A stretch of DNA of 64,000 nt from Apium graveolens. Lineage: Eukaryota; Streptophyta; Magnoliopsida; Apiales; Apiaceae. Positions within the stretch are counted from its first letter, which is position 1; each line of letters opens with the position of its first letter. The position numbers and the translations under genes were made by a program. The stretch is taken from assembly GCF_009905375.1 (NCBI RefSeq), contig NC_133650.1, positions 171,820,518-171,884,517 on the forward strand, in the 5' to 3' direction. The notes below the pieces were generated by a model. That model worked only from the letters and a program-made list of their open reading frames with translations, was not told where the DNA came from and ran no database searches. Of this stretch, positions 1 through 11,902 are shown piece by piece.

Positions 1-1961
1 TTGGCGTACGGATTGTAAATTGGATGATTGGTTGTTGTTATGTTGTGATTGACGTCGATTTGATCTCGACGGGTAGGCCGATAAACAAAGGATGCGCTGC
101 CCGATTTTCGGGAAATTAATTCCGAAATATCGGGAACGTAACCTATAATTATCGGAGACGTCGAATAATCATATATAATTATATTATATGAACAGGACTG
201 CAATTGAGACAAGATAATTTATAAATAATCGATTACCCTGTTTTTCAAAACGACGAGTATACGTATTTTCTGAAAATGAATACCGAACCAAATTTCAAAG
301 ATGTGAACCATAACTGCTATGTGTATTTCGATAATACATATAAATATGAATTCGGTTATGAAATCGTATGGGTAGAATATGATGACGATTTGATGTTAAG
401 TTTAAGCGGTTATCTGAATTAGGGCATTTCAACCCTGTAGGTTTTAGACGGAAGACCCGAGACGTGACATCGGACTAGGAATGATCTAGAGATTAGACAT
501 CGAGATCAACGAAGTTCCAACCAAAGGGTCTGAATGTTGGGATCCTATCGAGAATAGGATAGTAGGTGGACGATAAAGCCGAACGGTCAAAGTCGAACCA
601 AAGTCAATCAGTAATAACGGTTAAAGCTTATTGAGGCAAGTATTCGTGCTTTTCTTTTAAATACTGCAAGTATTCTTGAATTTTCTTTTAATTATTCCAA
701 ATAGTTATTCGCTCATATTTTAAGTTCAGAATAGTTAAATGTTATATATTTCGCTACAATTACTCATACTATGCTTGTTCAGTTATTCTTGTTTCTATAA
801 TTCGATTGCTCTCATGAGCAAATACCCATTTTCTTCGGGTTATTTGCGAACCCTGAATTGGGAAGTTTTGACTTCAAAATGGTTTGACATCAAAATACTC
901 TACGGGTTGGATAGTGATACTTTGGGGATTAAGTTTTATTTAATCCTAAGGACCGAAACATAATCGGTGCCTTGAGATGGGCCATAGTGCCTCGGGACCC
1001 GACTAGATCTATATATTGAGATATAGATCTGCATTATATTCTGACTGATCAGCAGAATATAGATGCGAACTAGTGTCCAGTCTAATTTATTGTTGATCGC
1101 CATTACTGGCATTCCTTCTTGAAATAAAATGTGATTATGGTTTAAAGTTATTCTTTCTTAGCACCCAGTTTCGGGAAATTACAATGTTTCTAAATAAATT
1201 CGAGGTTCAGATTGTTGCTGCAGCATTAGTTGCTCAGTGATAATTAGAATCTTGAATGAATTGAGATCTTCTTTATTATTCAACCCGTCCTTATCAGGCT
1301 GGTTTAGCAGGCTAAGTCTATGGAAACTTAGTCAATAATGATGGATACTAAATAGTTAGGAATTTCTTGAACGTCGTTTTATGAATAGTTGTTGCATTCG
1401 TTGTTCAAGTATAAAGTGTGACCAGAAGATATTTTGAAAACACGCAATTCTGAAACTCTTATAAAATGTCATTATTTCCTATATGATTTATAGCAATGCA
1501 AATCAAATTGATTTTAAGATAACGAAGTATATCCTTTAAATAATTTCATGTTTCGCTCTTCAAAATATTTCAGAGATTTTATCCGGAAGTTTTCTTTGAT
1601 TTTAATGCTTGAAACTCAAAATATATATACTTGCTGGGCATTTTGGCTCACTCTTGCTTTGTCAATTCTTATTTCTGCCAGAAACAGATAAGGATTAAAG
1701 TGAATAGCTTTGATAGACAGCAGAAGTTAGAGAAATTTCCATTGCGAGAGGTTGAAGGTGTTAGAAGAATGTCACAAGAGCATTAGTTCAAAGGTATTTA
1801 CACTTGTATTATAGTTGAACTGAGTTGTAGAAGCTTAGATTCTTGTTTCATACCATAACCTGTAAAAGATCCGGACTCAAGGGGTTATTTGTTTATTTCT
1901 TTACTTTATGTAATAATGGTTTAGTAACACCAAATCTTGACCCCGGATTTGGGGTGTTACA
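1..1961 (+). repeat. Ty3/gypsy LTR, 3' portion (Tekay-like)
   Basis: AT-rich non-coding sequence ending in ...CCCCGGATTTGGGGTGTTACA, directly followed by an initiator-Met-type primer binding site. The ending resembles the LTR end of the chromovirus at 30746-44336, whose minus-strand LTR ends CCCCGGATTTGGGGGTGTAACA, so I infer a related Tekay-like family in plus orientation. The left end is outside the window, so this may be a truncated LTR or may include sequence left of it. The only open frame of note (739-963, 74 codons) has no recognisable domain and I do not call it. Confidence 0.65.
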
Positions 1962-1964
1962 GTT

Positions 1965-1976
1965 TGGCATCAGAGC
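1965..1976 (+). other. primer binding site (gypsy element, left edge)
   Basis: TGGCATCAGAGC lies 3 nt after the LTR end at 1961. It matches the common plant TGGTATCAGAGC site, complementary to the 3' end of initiator Met-tRNA, with one change (T to C). It fixes the plus orientation of this element. Confidence 0.75.
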
Positions 1977-2757
1977 TGCAGGTTATTGATCACTGAAATA
2001 AGAATATGTAAGAGTAAGATAGGAATGACAGGTCGTACAAGATAGGAAAGACCCTAGGCATATTCAGGAAATTGAATTAAGTGTGAATTAGGGTTAGTAG
2101 ATCTGAGATGGAGTTACTAAGATAGGATTGTTGGGAAACTGTAAGGCGAATATCACAACATTATAGGTATATTGAGTTTTCAGATCATACAATAATGAGG
2201 AATCAACGGATTGACGGAGACTGGGTATGTTACCCTACTTTTCATGTGGTTTTGAAGAAAATGCGATTGATTTTGTGAGCACTTGTGAAAGAGATGCTAG
2301 GTGAGCTTTAGTACGAGTTGACTTAGGTATTAGGACGAGTTCCACGTCGAAGGCAACCAGTGGATGGAAGCTGATAAAGAACTAATGTTGCGCGTTTCGA
2401 AGGCACCACCGTTGCGAGAAGATTCTTATCACTTATCGGGAGCTGCGCGAGGAATGATATTTAACTTACTAGGTATAGATAAGATTTGCAAGAAGATGCG
2501 ACCTTAACTACACACAGAACATCGAATCGCGTACGTAATTGTAAGCTTAACGTCAAGGATGAAGACAAGAATATGAAAGACAATGAGAGACGTTAGCGTT
2601 GGGTCCAAGTTAGGAATAAAATGGCATATAACGGTGAATGGAGTTTCGTCGGCTAATAAGTGCCTCTATAATCCAAGGAAAAGTGGAAGTAGACTCAGTA
2701 TTTTTAATTAGAAGGGCCAAGTAGACCCACCAGCAGGGAGAAGGTTTAAGGTTTGCT
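1977..2757 (+). pseudogene. decayed gypsy leader and gag remnant
   Basis: This stretch follows the primer binding site and should hold leader and gag. No frame stays open. A short segment near 2350-2400 (GNQWMEADKEL in one frame) is compatible with the capsid region of Tekay-like Gag, but the match is weak and by eye. No pol domains follow, so most of this element is deleted or displaced. Confidence 0.3.
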
Positions 2758-3003
2758 GTGAAAAATAAAAATAATCATTGTTAATTCTATAAATCCTTAT
2801 AAAATCATAAAAATTACCATAAAAATACCAAAATTAACTAGATTTAATTCTGGATAATTAAAAATTAAAATATCTAAATTTTATCAGAAATAAACATCCA
2901 GATATTAATATCAATTATCAAATAATTCACCAAAATTCACATAAAATCACATAATAATTATTTATTGATAAAAATAAATACATAATATTTCCCGGGCGTT
3001 ACA
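2758..3003 (-). repeat. edge of a second gypsy LTR, minus strand
   Basis: Very AT-rich stretch whose right edge, read on the minus strand, begins TGTAACGCCCGGGAAATATT. This is a common start of plant Ty3/gypsy LTRs. It abuts copia coding sequence exactly at 3004, so it marks a gypsy insertion into element C. How far the LTR runs leftward cannot be decided because the sequence to the left belongs to a plus-strand gypsy piece. Confidence 0.5.
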
Positions 3004-4546
3004 CTTCCTGTCTAAGGAAGAGCCAAAGAAGGTAGAAGAAGGGTTGTCGGATCCTGATTGGGTTTTAGCTATGCAGGAAGAGCTAAACCAATTTGAAAGG
3101 AATAAGGTATATAAGCAGGTACCCAAACCTAAAGGAAAGAATCCTATTGACACCAAAAGGGTATTCAGAAACAAGATGGATGAAAATGACATAGTAGTCA
3201 GGAACAAAGATAGATTGGTTATTAAGGGCTATTATCAAGAAGAAGGAATAGATTTTGATGAGACCTTTGCTCCTATTGCAAGACTTGAAGCCATTAGAAT
3301 TTTTCTAGCCTATGCACCCCATGTCAATTTCAAGGTCTATCAAATGGATGTTAAAAGTGCATTTCTGAATGGAAATGTGGAGGAGGAAGTCTACGTCAGT
3401 CAGCCTCTTGGTTTTGAAGACCCAAACTTTTCAGATTATGTCTACTATCTTTTGAAAGCACTGTATGGTTTAAAGCAAGCACCTAGAGCCTGGTATGACA
3501 CCTTGTCAAAGTTTCTTTTGGAAAATCATTTCACAAGAGGTACTGTTGACAAAACTCTTTTCTTTATAAATGTTAATGGCTCTAGCATACTTGTTCAGAT
3601 TTATGTAGATGATATTATATTTGGCTCTATAGATGGAAAACTTTGCAAAAAGTTTGTCAAATTGATGCAAAGTAAATATGAAATGAGCATGATGGGAAAA
3701 CTAACTTACTTTCTTTGTTTACAAGTTAAGCAAGTTAGTGATGAAATATTCATTAGTCACACCAAAAATATTTATGATCTTTTAAAGAAGTTTGACTTAA
3801 TGGATTGCACATCTGCAAAAACTCCTATGGCCACTGCCACTAAACTAGAATTGAACACTACTGAAAAGTCTGTGGACACTTCAAGTTATACAGGCATGGT
3901 TGACTCACTTTTATATTTTAAAATCTAGTAGGCCAGATATAATGTTTGCTACTTGTCTTTGTGCTAGATTTCAAGCTGATCCTAGATAATCTCATTTAGT
4001 AGCTATTAAGAGAATTTTCAGATATCTTAAAGGAACACAAAAACTTGGCATGTGGTATCCTAGAAATTCTGGTTTTGATCTAATTGGTTATTAAGATTTA
4101 TATTATGCAGGTTGTAAAATTGATAGAAAAGTACAACAGGAACCTGTCAATTTCTAGGAAACAAGCTAGTGTCATGGTTTAGTAAGAAATAAAATTCAGT
4201 CTCTACTTCTACAGCTGAGGCTGAATATATTGCTGCTAGTAGTTGTTGTGCACAGATTTTATGGATGAAGAATCAACTATTGGACTATGGTCTGCATGTG
4301 GACAAGATCCCAATTTTACGTGATAACACAAGTGACATTGCTATTACTGAAAATCCTCTACAACATTCAAGGACCAAGCATATTGACATCAAGTACCACT
4401 TCATTCGAGAACATGCCATGAATGGTACAGTGGAACTTCATTTAGTTCCAAGTGAGAAGAAACTTTCAGACATCTTTACCAAGCCCCTTGATGAGTCAAC
4501 ATTTACTAGGTTGGTAAGTGAGCTAGGTATGCTTAATTATTCCTAA
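3004..4546 (+). pseudogene. pol: copia RT-RNase H (element C), broken
   Basis: The C-terminal half of a Ty1/copia Pol polyprotein. It begins in the integrase-RT linker ([12 protein letters not shown]) and reads through the copia RT core ([44 protein letters not shown]). A frameshift near 3925 follows LLYF. After it, RNase H resumes in other frames (AEAEYIAAS-like, then KHIDIKYHFIREH and DIFTKPLDES), ending at the stop at 4546. Stops interrupt the RNase H stretch, for example near 4092. The catalytic YVDD is intact, but upstream domains are missing. The closest relatives in the window are A (minus, 16911-20237) and E (minus, 58538-59699). Confidence 0.9.
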
Positions 4547-4640
4547 ATTCTTTTGATATCTAAGAAATTTGTAATGCATCCAGAATCAAATTTGATTTTT
4601 CTTATATGGATGAAATTTTGGCCGAGTCAAAATTTACATC

Positions 4641-4959
4641 TCGATGGATGTTCATTATCCGTTGAAAATGAATATCCGTTGATTTTTATTATTTGTTGAA
4701 AATCAAATATTTTTCTGGGTACTTTTTATCTCGATGGATAACTGTTTAATCTACATCCGTTGAATTTCTTTAATCATAGCCATTAATTCTATTCATTATC
4801 CATCGAATTTACTTACCGTATATACGTATATGTCGATGGATAATCTCTAGAATTTCTACAGTTTATTTCATTTTTAAACTGCTATTTTGGGCAAATTTCA
4901 TTTGGTATTTTATTGTACTTTTTAATTTTTACTTGTTTATTTCTGAGAAAGTATAAAAT
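4641..4959 (+). promoter_or_regulatory. putative internal ORF3 promoter of element C: repeat-word array plus TATA box
   Basis: The 520-nt spacer between the pol stop and the ORF3 ATG holds seven copies of the family word in mixed orientation (4641, 4657, 4674, 4731, 4755, 4798, 4833). All carry one C-to-T type change (TCGATGGAT, ATCCGTTGA or ATCCATCGA). They are followed by TATAAAAT at 4952-4959 and a CT-rich leader to the ATG at 5067. The order array, TATA, pyrimidine-rich leader, ATG recurs in A, D and E. Promoter function is inferred; the sequence arrangement is observed. Confidence 0.5.
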
Positions 4960-5066
4960 CCCCCTTTCATTTTTCATTTTAATTTTATCTTTCTCAAAGA
5001 ATTTTACTCTCTTCGTCTCCAAAGAAAAAAAACCCCTTTTCTCTATAACTACTATCAATCACAGCA

Positions 5067-5556
5067 ATGGCACCTGTAGTCAAAATCATGCCCCAATCTA
5101 GATTTGTGTATGAAAAGAACAACTTTGCAGCACTGGTGAACAAAGATATTGCTGCTACTAAGGACTATCACAAGATGATGGACTTCATTCGAAGTTGCAA
5201 ACTAATTTATGTGATGCTTGAATCTCTAGTTATCTATTGTGAAGTTGTGGAGGAGATTTGGACTACTACTGTGTACAACTCTAAAGATAAGACCATTGCC
5301 TTCTCTCTCAAAGGTAATGACTATTGCATTAACTGTGATGAAATTCAAGCATGTTTTCATTTACCTGAAAACAACACACTTGTTCCACACACAGACACAG
5401 ATGTGAGCATCATGCTTGTGTTTATGGGTTATTCTCTAAATCCTGCCAAATTAGGTAAGGTTAGGAGAATGGGCCTTAGAAAATAGTGGAGCTTTTTTGT
5501 GATTCTTTTATTAAAGCATTTTCAGGAAAGATTAAAAATTTTGATGCAGTTAGTTA
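5067..5556 (+). pseudogene. Sirevirus third gene (ORF3), N-terminal part, element C
   Basis: Starts with MAPVVKIM, a start shared with A (16387) and, frameshifted, with E (58016). The N-terminal block reads KDYHKMMDFIRSCKL, CEVVEEIWTTTVYNS and CINCDEIQACFHLPENNT. A stop at 5484-5486 follows GLRK, where A reads GLRKEWRFLCDVV-like sequence, so this copy is broken. Element B interrupts it at 5557 and the frame context resumes at 27138. No signal peptide or clear membrane segment is visible. The function is unknown. Related Sirevirus genes have been called envelope-like, but nothing here supports that label. Confidence 0.85.
5552..5556. repeat. target-site duplication of element B, left copy (AGTTA)
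   Basis: AGTTA immediately left of the B LTR start (TGAAGGG...) is repeated at 27138-27142 immediately right of the B LTR end (...CTTTCA). Removing B and one copy rejoins the ORF3 reading of element C. Confidence 0.9.
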
Positions 5557-7284
5557 TGAAGGGTTTTTAGCACATAAACGCAACAAAAACGTAAATTTAA
5601 ATCTTAAAAAAAATGAAACCCTCCGCAGGATCCATGCGAAAAATAATATTTAATTTATAGTCCAGTATGTTTACCTTAAGAAGCTTTACGTTAATGGAAA
5701 GATGGAGGTTTTAATAGCGATCCAAGAACGATGAACAGAAATCCCTAGCAGCTGCTCCTCAAGTGTGAAGCACTCCACCGGTATCCACCAAGAGTACAAT
5801 GTGATGGAGGAGGAAGAGGTTGAGAGAATTAGTTGCATCCCTCTTGTTCTACTTTAGAATTAGGGTTAATTATTTGGGTTGAGGCAAATAGGGTTTATAA
5901 TAGTATATTTATAGGCAAAATTTTCAGCTGAAAATTTTCCATAAAATATTATTATTATTAACCCTTTAATTCATTATTCTTATTAACAAATTAACTAATA
6001 ATTAAAACACCTTTTAATCATTAATCCCTTTTCTAAACACTTTAGAAAAATAATTCTCTCACTTGATTTAATTTCCAAAATTAAATTCTTAATTAATAAT
6101 ATTAAGAATTAATTAAATCTCATTTAATCAATTATTAAATCTGATAATTAATTATTTATTTCACAAATAAATAATTACCAGCCATTATTAATTAATTCCT
6201 CCACCATTAAATCATTCTCTTTTATGGTGTGACCCTGTAGGTTCAATATTAAGCCGGTAGTAGAAATAAATAATAATAAAACTATTTTATCATTATTTAT
6301 ATAAATTCTCTAATTCATTAAATATGATTAATTAATAAATTAATCATATTTATTCTACATCGTGAGGGATACTTCTCAGCATATCGCGACTATCCGGATA
6401 ATACGAATTCACTGCTTAGAATACCAAGAACCTATTCAGTGAGTAGTTACCGTACAATCAATTCCTTCTACCCTGCAATGTCACGATTAAATACAAGGCA
6501 TGGAACTTGTGTAAAGCCTATCTTATTTAATCATTTGCTTTCCCATTCACTATGCTTAGTTCTATTTAATGTAAATTAAAAAACTCCTTTCTAATTCATT
6601 CACTCTGGCCAGAGATTCCTGAACTAGCATAAGTGGATCAGCATTGAATATTCTCTTCCTTTACTGGAAGGGGTAGATCCTTTATTGATCATACATTATC
6701 TTGGTGTACAAATTCCTATACCCAGTAGAGCCCTTATAATTTTCCCTGGAGACTAAGAACTAAACCAAAGCATAGTTCAGTGTACACAAGATGACTATGA
6801 TGACCTCAAGTCTAAGGATACTTGTACAACTATCACTATGTGAACAACTGCTGACACGTGAGTGAACTCCATCAGTTGTTCAGCTGTGTGAGTCATGTTC
6901 AGTGAACTTTTCTATAATAAGCACCTACATACTAGCTATAGTGTCACCACAAAAATTTCTATGAGAACAGACATCATTCATAATGAAGCAAGCATAGTAT
7001 GTACCGATCTTTACGGATTACTAATTACCAGTTAGTAATCCTACAACCAGGAAATATTTAAGTTTAGAGTTATCATCTTTTAGGTCTCATTATTATGATC
7101 TCATCATAATTCATAAAAAGCTTTACTCTAAACTATGGTATATCTTATTTAAACACTTAAATAGATAAAGCCCGCAATAAAACCAAAACAAGTCTTTTAT
7201 TAATATCAATGAAATCAAAACAAATTACATAAAAGTTATTCCTAAATCATCATACATGATTGGACTTAGGACACATCTCTTTCA
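5557..7284 (-). repeat. element B 3' LTR
   Basis: A 1.73-kb LTR starting TG and ending CA, nearly colinear with 25408-27137. A TATA box (TATAAATA on the minus strand) is at 5906-5913, with CTATTATAAACCC sequence nearby. The interior at about 5940-6360 is strongly AT-rich with many ATTAATTA-type tracts. Confidence 0.93.
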
Positions 7285-7297
7285 ATCTCCCACTTGT
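7285..7297 (-). other. polypurine tract of element B
   Basis: Minus strand reads ACAAGTGGGAGAT directly before the LTR start. This is the usual plus-strand priming site of plant copia elements. Confidence 0.85.
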
Positions 7298-7313
7298 ACT
7301 AAAGCCAATCACT

Positions 7314-8603
7314 CTAGTATCTAATACCCATCTTGTCTTTATCACAATCAAAGTGACTTTGAGAAAGTGGCTTTGTGAGTGGGTCTGCTATGTTATTATG
7401 TATGTCAACTCTCTTGACGTCTCCTCTTTCAATACAATCAAGAAATGTTACCACGCTCCCACTAACCTTTTTGTAGACACATGGTTCATCTATGTTTTTG
7501 ATAAAACCAAACTCTTTGATTGTCTCATCAAAACGGATGTTCCATCTACGAGAAGCTTGCTTTAAACCATATATGGTTCGCAGCAGCTTACACGCTAGGT
7601 GTTTATTTCCCTTGGAAAGAAAACCCTCTGGTTGTGTCATATACACTTCCTCTTCAAGTTTCCCATTGAGGAAGGTCATTTTCACGTCCATTTGCCAGAT
7701 CTCATAGTCGTAGTAAGCAGCAATCGCAAGCAAAATCCGAATTGATTTTAACAGGGCTACAGGCAAAAAAGTTTTATCAAAGTCAATCCCTTGCCTTTGT
7801 CGGAATCCTTTTTCCACGAGCCTGGCCTTATAGGTCTCCACCTGCCCATCTGCTCCAATCTTTCTTTTATATACCCACTTGCACCCAATAAGATTAACAC
7901 CTTCAGACGCCTCAACCAGAGTCCATACTTGGTTGGTATACATAGATTCCATTTCGGATTTCATGGCACTATGCCATTTCTCTGAGTCAACACTACTCAT
8001 AGCCTCATTATAGGTCACAGGGTCGTCATCATCAATGATTGACAACTCATTGTCATTCTCAATGACAAGGCCATAATACCTCTCAGGTTGGCGAGACACT
8101 CTCCCTGACCTACGAATGGTCTGTTCCACAGAAGGTTGTTCAGTCTGAACAGGTGTTTTCACTTGATCCGTAGTAGTGTGTGCTTCTTGAACTTCATCAA
8201 GTTCAATTTTGCTCCCACTGTTTCCTTCAAGGATAAACTGCTTTTCCAAGACGGTAGCATGTCTGGAGACAAACACCCGATGATCAGTGTAAAAGTAATA
8301 CCCTAAAGTCCCTTTATGATATCCTACAAAATTATATTTTACAGATCGAGATTCCAGCTTATCTGGGTCAACTTTCTTGACATAAGCTGGACATCCCCAA
8401 ATCTTAACGTATTTAAGACTCGGATTCCTTTCTTTCCATATCTCATATGGAGTTTGAGGAACAGATTTGGAAGGCACCTTATTCAGTAAATATGCTGAGG
8501 TTTCCAATGCATAACCCCACAGGAATACTGGAAGATTCGCATAGCTCATCATGGACCGAACCATGTCTAACAAAGTTCGATTTCTCCTTTCAGATACCCC
8601 ATT
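7314..8603 (-). pseudogene. pol: element B integrase C-terminus, truncated RT and RNase H tail
   Basis: Reads from the integrase C-terminal region ([20 protein letters not shown]) through a linker to RT ([55 protein letters not shown]). After [16 protein letters not shown] it jumps in frame to the RNase H tail ([20 protein letters not shown]) near 7430-7445. The catalytic YVDD and nearly all of RNase H are therefore missing, although the 419-codon frame stays open. A TAG at 8604-8606 separates it from the integrase core. The product could not have had polymerase activity. Confidence 0.9.
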
Positions 8604-9589
8604 CTACTGTGGAGTATATGGAGGAGTCCACTGGGAGACTATACCATTTTCTTTGAGATAAGCTAGAAACTCTCCATTCAAGTATTCACCACCTCGATCT
8701 GATCGAAGTGTTATAATACTATGTTTGGTTTGTTTCTCCACTTCATACTTATATTCTTTGAACTTTTCAAAGGCTTCAGACTTGTGTTTCATCAAATACA
8801 CATATCTGAATCTAGATCGATCATCTATGAAAGCAATAAAGTATGAAAATCCACCCATGGCTTGCGTAGACATTGGTCCACATACATCTGTGTGTACCAA
8901 TCCTAGCAAATCTGCAGCCCTCTCTCCATGTCCACTAAATGGAGATTTGGTTATTTTACCCAATAGACAAGACTCGCATGTAGGATATGATTCAAAATCA
9001 AAGGGGTCAAGTAACCCTTCCTTATGCAATGCCCGCAGTCTATTTTCACTAATATGACCAAGTCCGCAGTGCCACAAGAAAGTGAGATTTTCATCATCCC
9101 TTTTTCTTTCATTACTATGTTCAATTTGTAGTAAATTATGCTCTACGTCACATACATACAGACCATTGTTTAAAATACCACTTCCATAAAGAACGTTATC
9201 TCTAAGAATTGAACATTTATTATTTTGAATAATAAATGAAAATCCAGCCAAGTCTAACATGGAATAGAAATAATATTCCTCACAATCGAGGGAACAAAAT
9301 AACAATTATTTAGAACAATAGTCTTGCCCGTAGGCATATGTAAATGAAATGATCCTACAGCTTCAGCAGCAACTCTTGTTTCATTTCCCATCCGTGGAAT
9401 CACCTCCTCTTCTTCAAGAGTCATACTTCTCCTTAGTCCCTGCAACAAATTGCAAATATGAGAACCACAGGCGGTATCTAATACCCAAGTAGAAATTTGA
9501 CTTAGTGACATATTAACTTCGATCATGAACATACCTGAATCAGAAGCGGTAGTCTCACTACCCTTCTTCTTCTTCAATTCTGCAAGGTA
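8604..9589 (-). pseudogene. pol: element B protease and integrase core, broken
   Basis: Protease region with WVLDTACGSHIC (active-site D-T-A where D-T/S-G is usual) at about 9450-9490. It is followed by a frameshift near 9254-9305 and the GAG-pre-integrase HHCC domain (LWHCGLGHISENRL, CESCLLGK). The integrase core then shows VHTDVCGPM, FIDDRSRF and LRSDRGGEYLNGEF. A premature TAG at 8604-8606 follows TPPYTPQ, where the usual [11 protein letters not shown] motif should run on. Integrase catalytic D-D residues are visible; the E lies beyond the stop. Confidence 0.9.
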
Positions 9590-10367
9590 AACCTTGCAGT
9601 TCCTCTTCCAGTGCCCCACCTTGTTACAGTAAAAGCAAACAGCTTTGGTCTTAGGGTCTTCAGCTTTTGGTGGAATCGGCTTTTTCTCACCTACTTTCTT
9701 CTTCTTGGAAGGGTTCTTCTTCCTTTTCTTAGGATTGGAACCTTCACCAATTAGAAAAATAGAACTCTTCTTAGGGGGAAATTCAATTCCGCAGTCTTCA
9801 ACATGTTGTGGAGTTCAGGCAGGCTGACATCCAGCTTATTCATGTGAAAGTTCACAACAAACTGCGAGAACGAACTCGGAAGTGATTGCAAGACCAAGTC
9901 TTGGCTCAGCTCCCCATCCATGAAAAAACCAAGTTGTCCAAGACGTTCAATGAAATTGATCATCTTCAGTATATGGTCATTCACAGATGATCCCTCAGAC
10001 ATCCTACAACCGAACAGTTCCTTCGATATCTCATATCGAGCTGTCCGCCTTGCCACATCATACAACTCTTGTAGATGCATAAGGATAGTGTGAGAATCCA
10101 TATGCTCATGTTGCTTCTGTAGCTCAATGTTCATGGAAGCTAGCATGATGCATTCAGCAACATTTGCATCATCTATCCACTTATGATACACAACATGTTC
10201 ATCATTATGTGCATCTCTAGCAGGTTCAGTAGGCTTAGGTGAGTCAAGCACATATTTCAGCTTCTCAACCCTGAGAACATTCTCAAGTTTCGAAGCCAGT
10301 CAGCAAAATCAGGACCAGTCAACTTGTGAGCATCTAGTATACTCCGGAGTGATAATGCAGAAGACAT
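9590..10367 (-). pseudogene. gag: element B gag, broken
   Basis: Starts at an ATG at 10367 (MSSALSLRSILDAHKLTG, the usual start of this copia gag type). It shows FADWLRNLR, then a frameshift near 10270, then KYVLDSPKPTEPA, YDVARRTARYEISKELFGCRM and QSLPSSFSQFVVNFHMNKLDVSLPELHNML. A second frame change near 9751 leads to a lysine-rich stretch and one zinc knuckle, CFYCNKVGHWKRNC (CX2CX4HX4C, intact), at about 9598-9640. The protein would assemble the particle and bind RNA. Confidence 0.88.
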
Positions 10368-10626
10368 AACGAATATAGTAAATCTGTAAATGATGAACAC
10401 ATAACAACACTTAGCAAATATTCAATTTCATTTCAAGACACTATATGAATCAGGTCTTTATTCATAAGTGGCTCCCACTAGTTTATCTAATTTATACAAC
10501 CCCTAAGTGAATATTAAGCATTCATAATGCTAGTGGGAATAGGGATCCTACATTTCATCACACAACCTCGGCTGTAGCATGAAACATCATGTGATGTTCA
10601 ATAGGCAGACAACTCTTGTCACTTAA
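10368..10626 (-). other. element B leader, gag-proximal part
   Basis: Untranslated leader between gag and the A insertion. It holds one copy (about 10567) of a roughly 20-bp word near CGGCTGTAGCACGAAAC that recurs three times in the rest of the leader at 23794-23988. This supports the joining of the two halves. No ORF is called. Confidence 0.7.
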
Positions 10627-11661
10627 TGTTAGTCCCTTAACAATATAGCAAGAATTACAGAAGAGGGGTTGAATGGAATTCTTGAACCTTTTTCCCGAAA
10701 TAAAAATGTTCAACTCGAATATAGATATAAATGTTTTGATTAGCACAATGCGGAATAGAAACTTAATTGAATCAAAACATAAGTAATTAAAAACAAGAGT
10801 CTTTAAAAACTTTCTGGTGGATTTAAACAATTCCACCAGAGATATATATTATATATCGAGAGGACTCTGTGTGCAAGAATGCTCACAGCTGCTTACAAAT
10901 TGAACTACTGAGAATATAGGGAAATGCTAAGGATTCTACTTACAAAGATTTCTCTATTTTTCTTTTATATCTCAGCTCTCTTTTTTTATTTGCTATGTTC
11001 TTGGTTTATATATTACCAAGATTACAAAGTCAAAAAGACCGAATAAATATAAAAACTATCAGTCTTAAGCTTTGCTACTTTTCGTCCTCTTTTACCCAGT
11101 CAATGGGCTTCCACAGTAGATTTGTATACATCTCGACGGCTGTGCTCAGTTTTCACTATTCAACTGCTGTTTGAATTCTTTATATGATCATCCGTTGGAC
11201 TTTATGAGTATCCGTTAGATATATGATCATCCGTCGACTTTCTGAACATCCGTTGATGGCTTTATTGATTATCCTTCGACTGCTATATTAAACATCCGTT
11301 GATAGTCATTTGATCATCCGTCGATAGCTATTTTGGCATTTGACTTCATTTCACTTATGCAGAATTACAAGACATCATTTATATACAATTAATCAACCTA
11401 TTCTGCATATCTAGTTAAAGTCAACATGACTTATAGACTACTACAGAATCTATACAAAGATGTATACAGAACTGTGCTACAGACTCATTATTACATAAGC
11501 TACTCACTCGATGGATAATAAGTTAACATCCGTCGGGACTATAATGAGTTATCCGTCGGGACTATAATTCTTATCCGTCGAGTGCTACATTATTTCACTA
11601 AGTAAAATCTACTTAGATGTTTTGTTTATGAAATCATCAAGTACACAACATATGCACAACA
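10627..11661 (-). repeat. element A 3' LTR
   Basis: A 1,035-bp LTR, TGTTAGTCCC...CACAACA in plus orientation, matching 22707-23740. On the minus strand the order is an array of the 9-bp word (11581 down to 11190), then a TATA box, then a pyrimidine-rich transcribed region. Confidence 0.95.
11005..11323 (-). promoter_or_regulatory. element A LTR promoter: TATA box with upstream word array
   Basis: The TATA box on the minus strand is TATATAAA (plus 11005-11012). Upstream lie ATCCGTCGA-type words at 11190, 11210, 11229, 11248, 11271, 11294 and 11315, spaced 19-23 bp. A second cluster at about 11508-11581 includes inverted copies. The same layout is seen in the 5' LTR (TATA-like TATATAAT at 23084-23091) and in the C 3' LTR. 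Confidence 0.65.
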
Positions 11662-11675
11662 ATCTCCCCCAATTT
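11662..11675 (-). other. polypurine tract of element A
   Basis: Minus strand AAATTGGGGGAGAT directly before the LTR start TGTTGTGC. It is identical to the tract at 56571-56584 in element C. Confidence 0.9.
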
Positions 11676-11902
11676 ATGTCTACTGGAATTGTAGCCATAA
11701 ATTAAGAGATACTTGATGATAACAAAACATCCTAAATATACAGCTTTGAAGATAAGGAGATAATACTGAAAGTGCTTCAAATAATCAAAATGTACAAAGT
11801 TTGGCTCACAGTCATTTCAAGATGCTCCTCTAGCCTGAGCAGATTTTTCTAGTTTCTTGAAGATCTGGATCTTCTTCCAAGCTTCCTGTTGTTTTCATCA
11901 AT

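Larger units (their letters stand above)
3004..5556 (+). mobile_element. element C, part 1: Sirevirus-like Ty1/copia (pol 3' half and start of ORF3)
   Basis: Plus-strand copia element that is the host for B and D. This piece holds the integrase-RT linker end, RT, RNase H, a 520-nt spacer and the first 490 nt of the third gene. It continues at 27138-27588 and 52838-57594. Its 5' LTR, gag and most of integrase must lie left of the gypsy insertion at 3003, outside the window. The last 5 bp (5552-5556, AGTTA) are the target-site duplication made by B. Confidence 0.9.

Noticed and set aside
739..963. 74-codon ORF in the left gypsy LTR
   Set aside because: Short, AT-rich, no motif and in an LTR.
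7260..7565. Plus-strand ORFs overlapping element B pol (also 8447-8656 and 8725-9057)
   Set aside because: Shadows of the minus-strand pol frame.
11190..11323. Regularly spaced short repeats that could suggest a CRISPR-like array
   Set aside because: The repeat is only 9 bp, occurs in both orientations, has 19-23 bp periodicity and lies in a plant LTR promoter.
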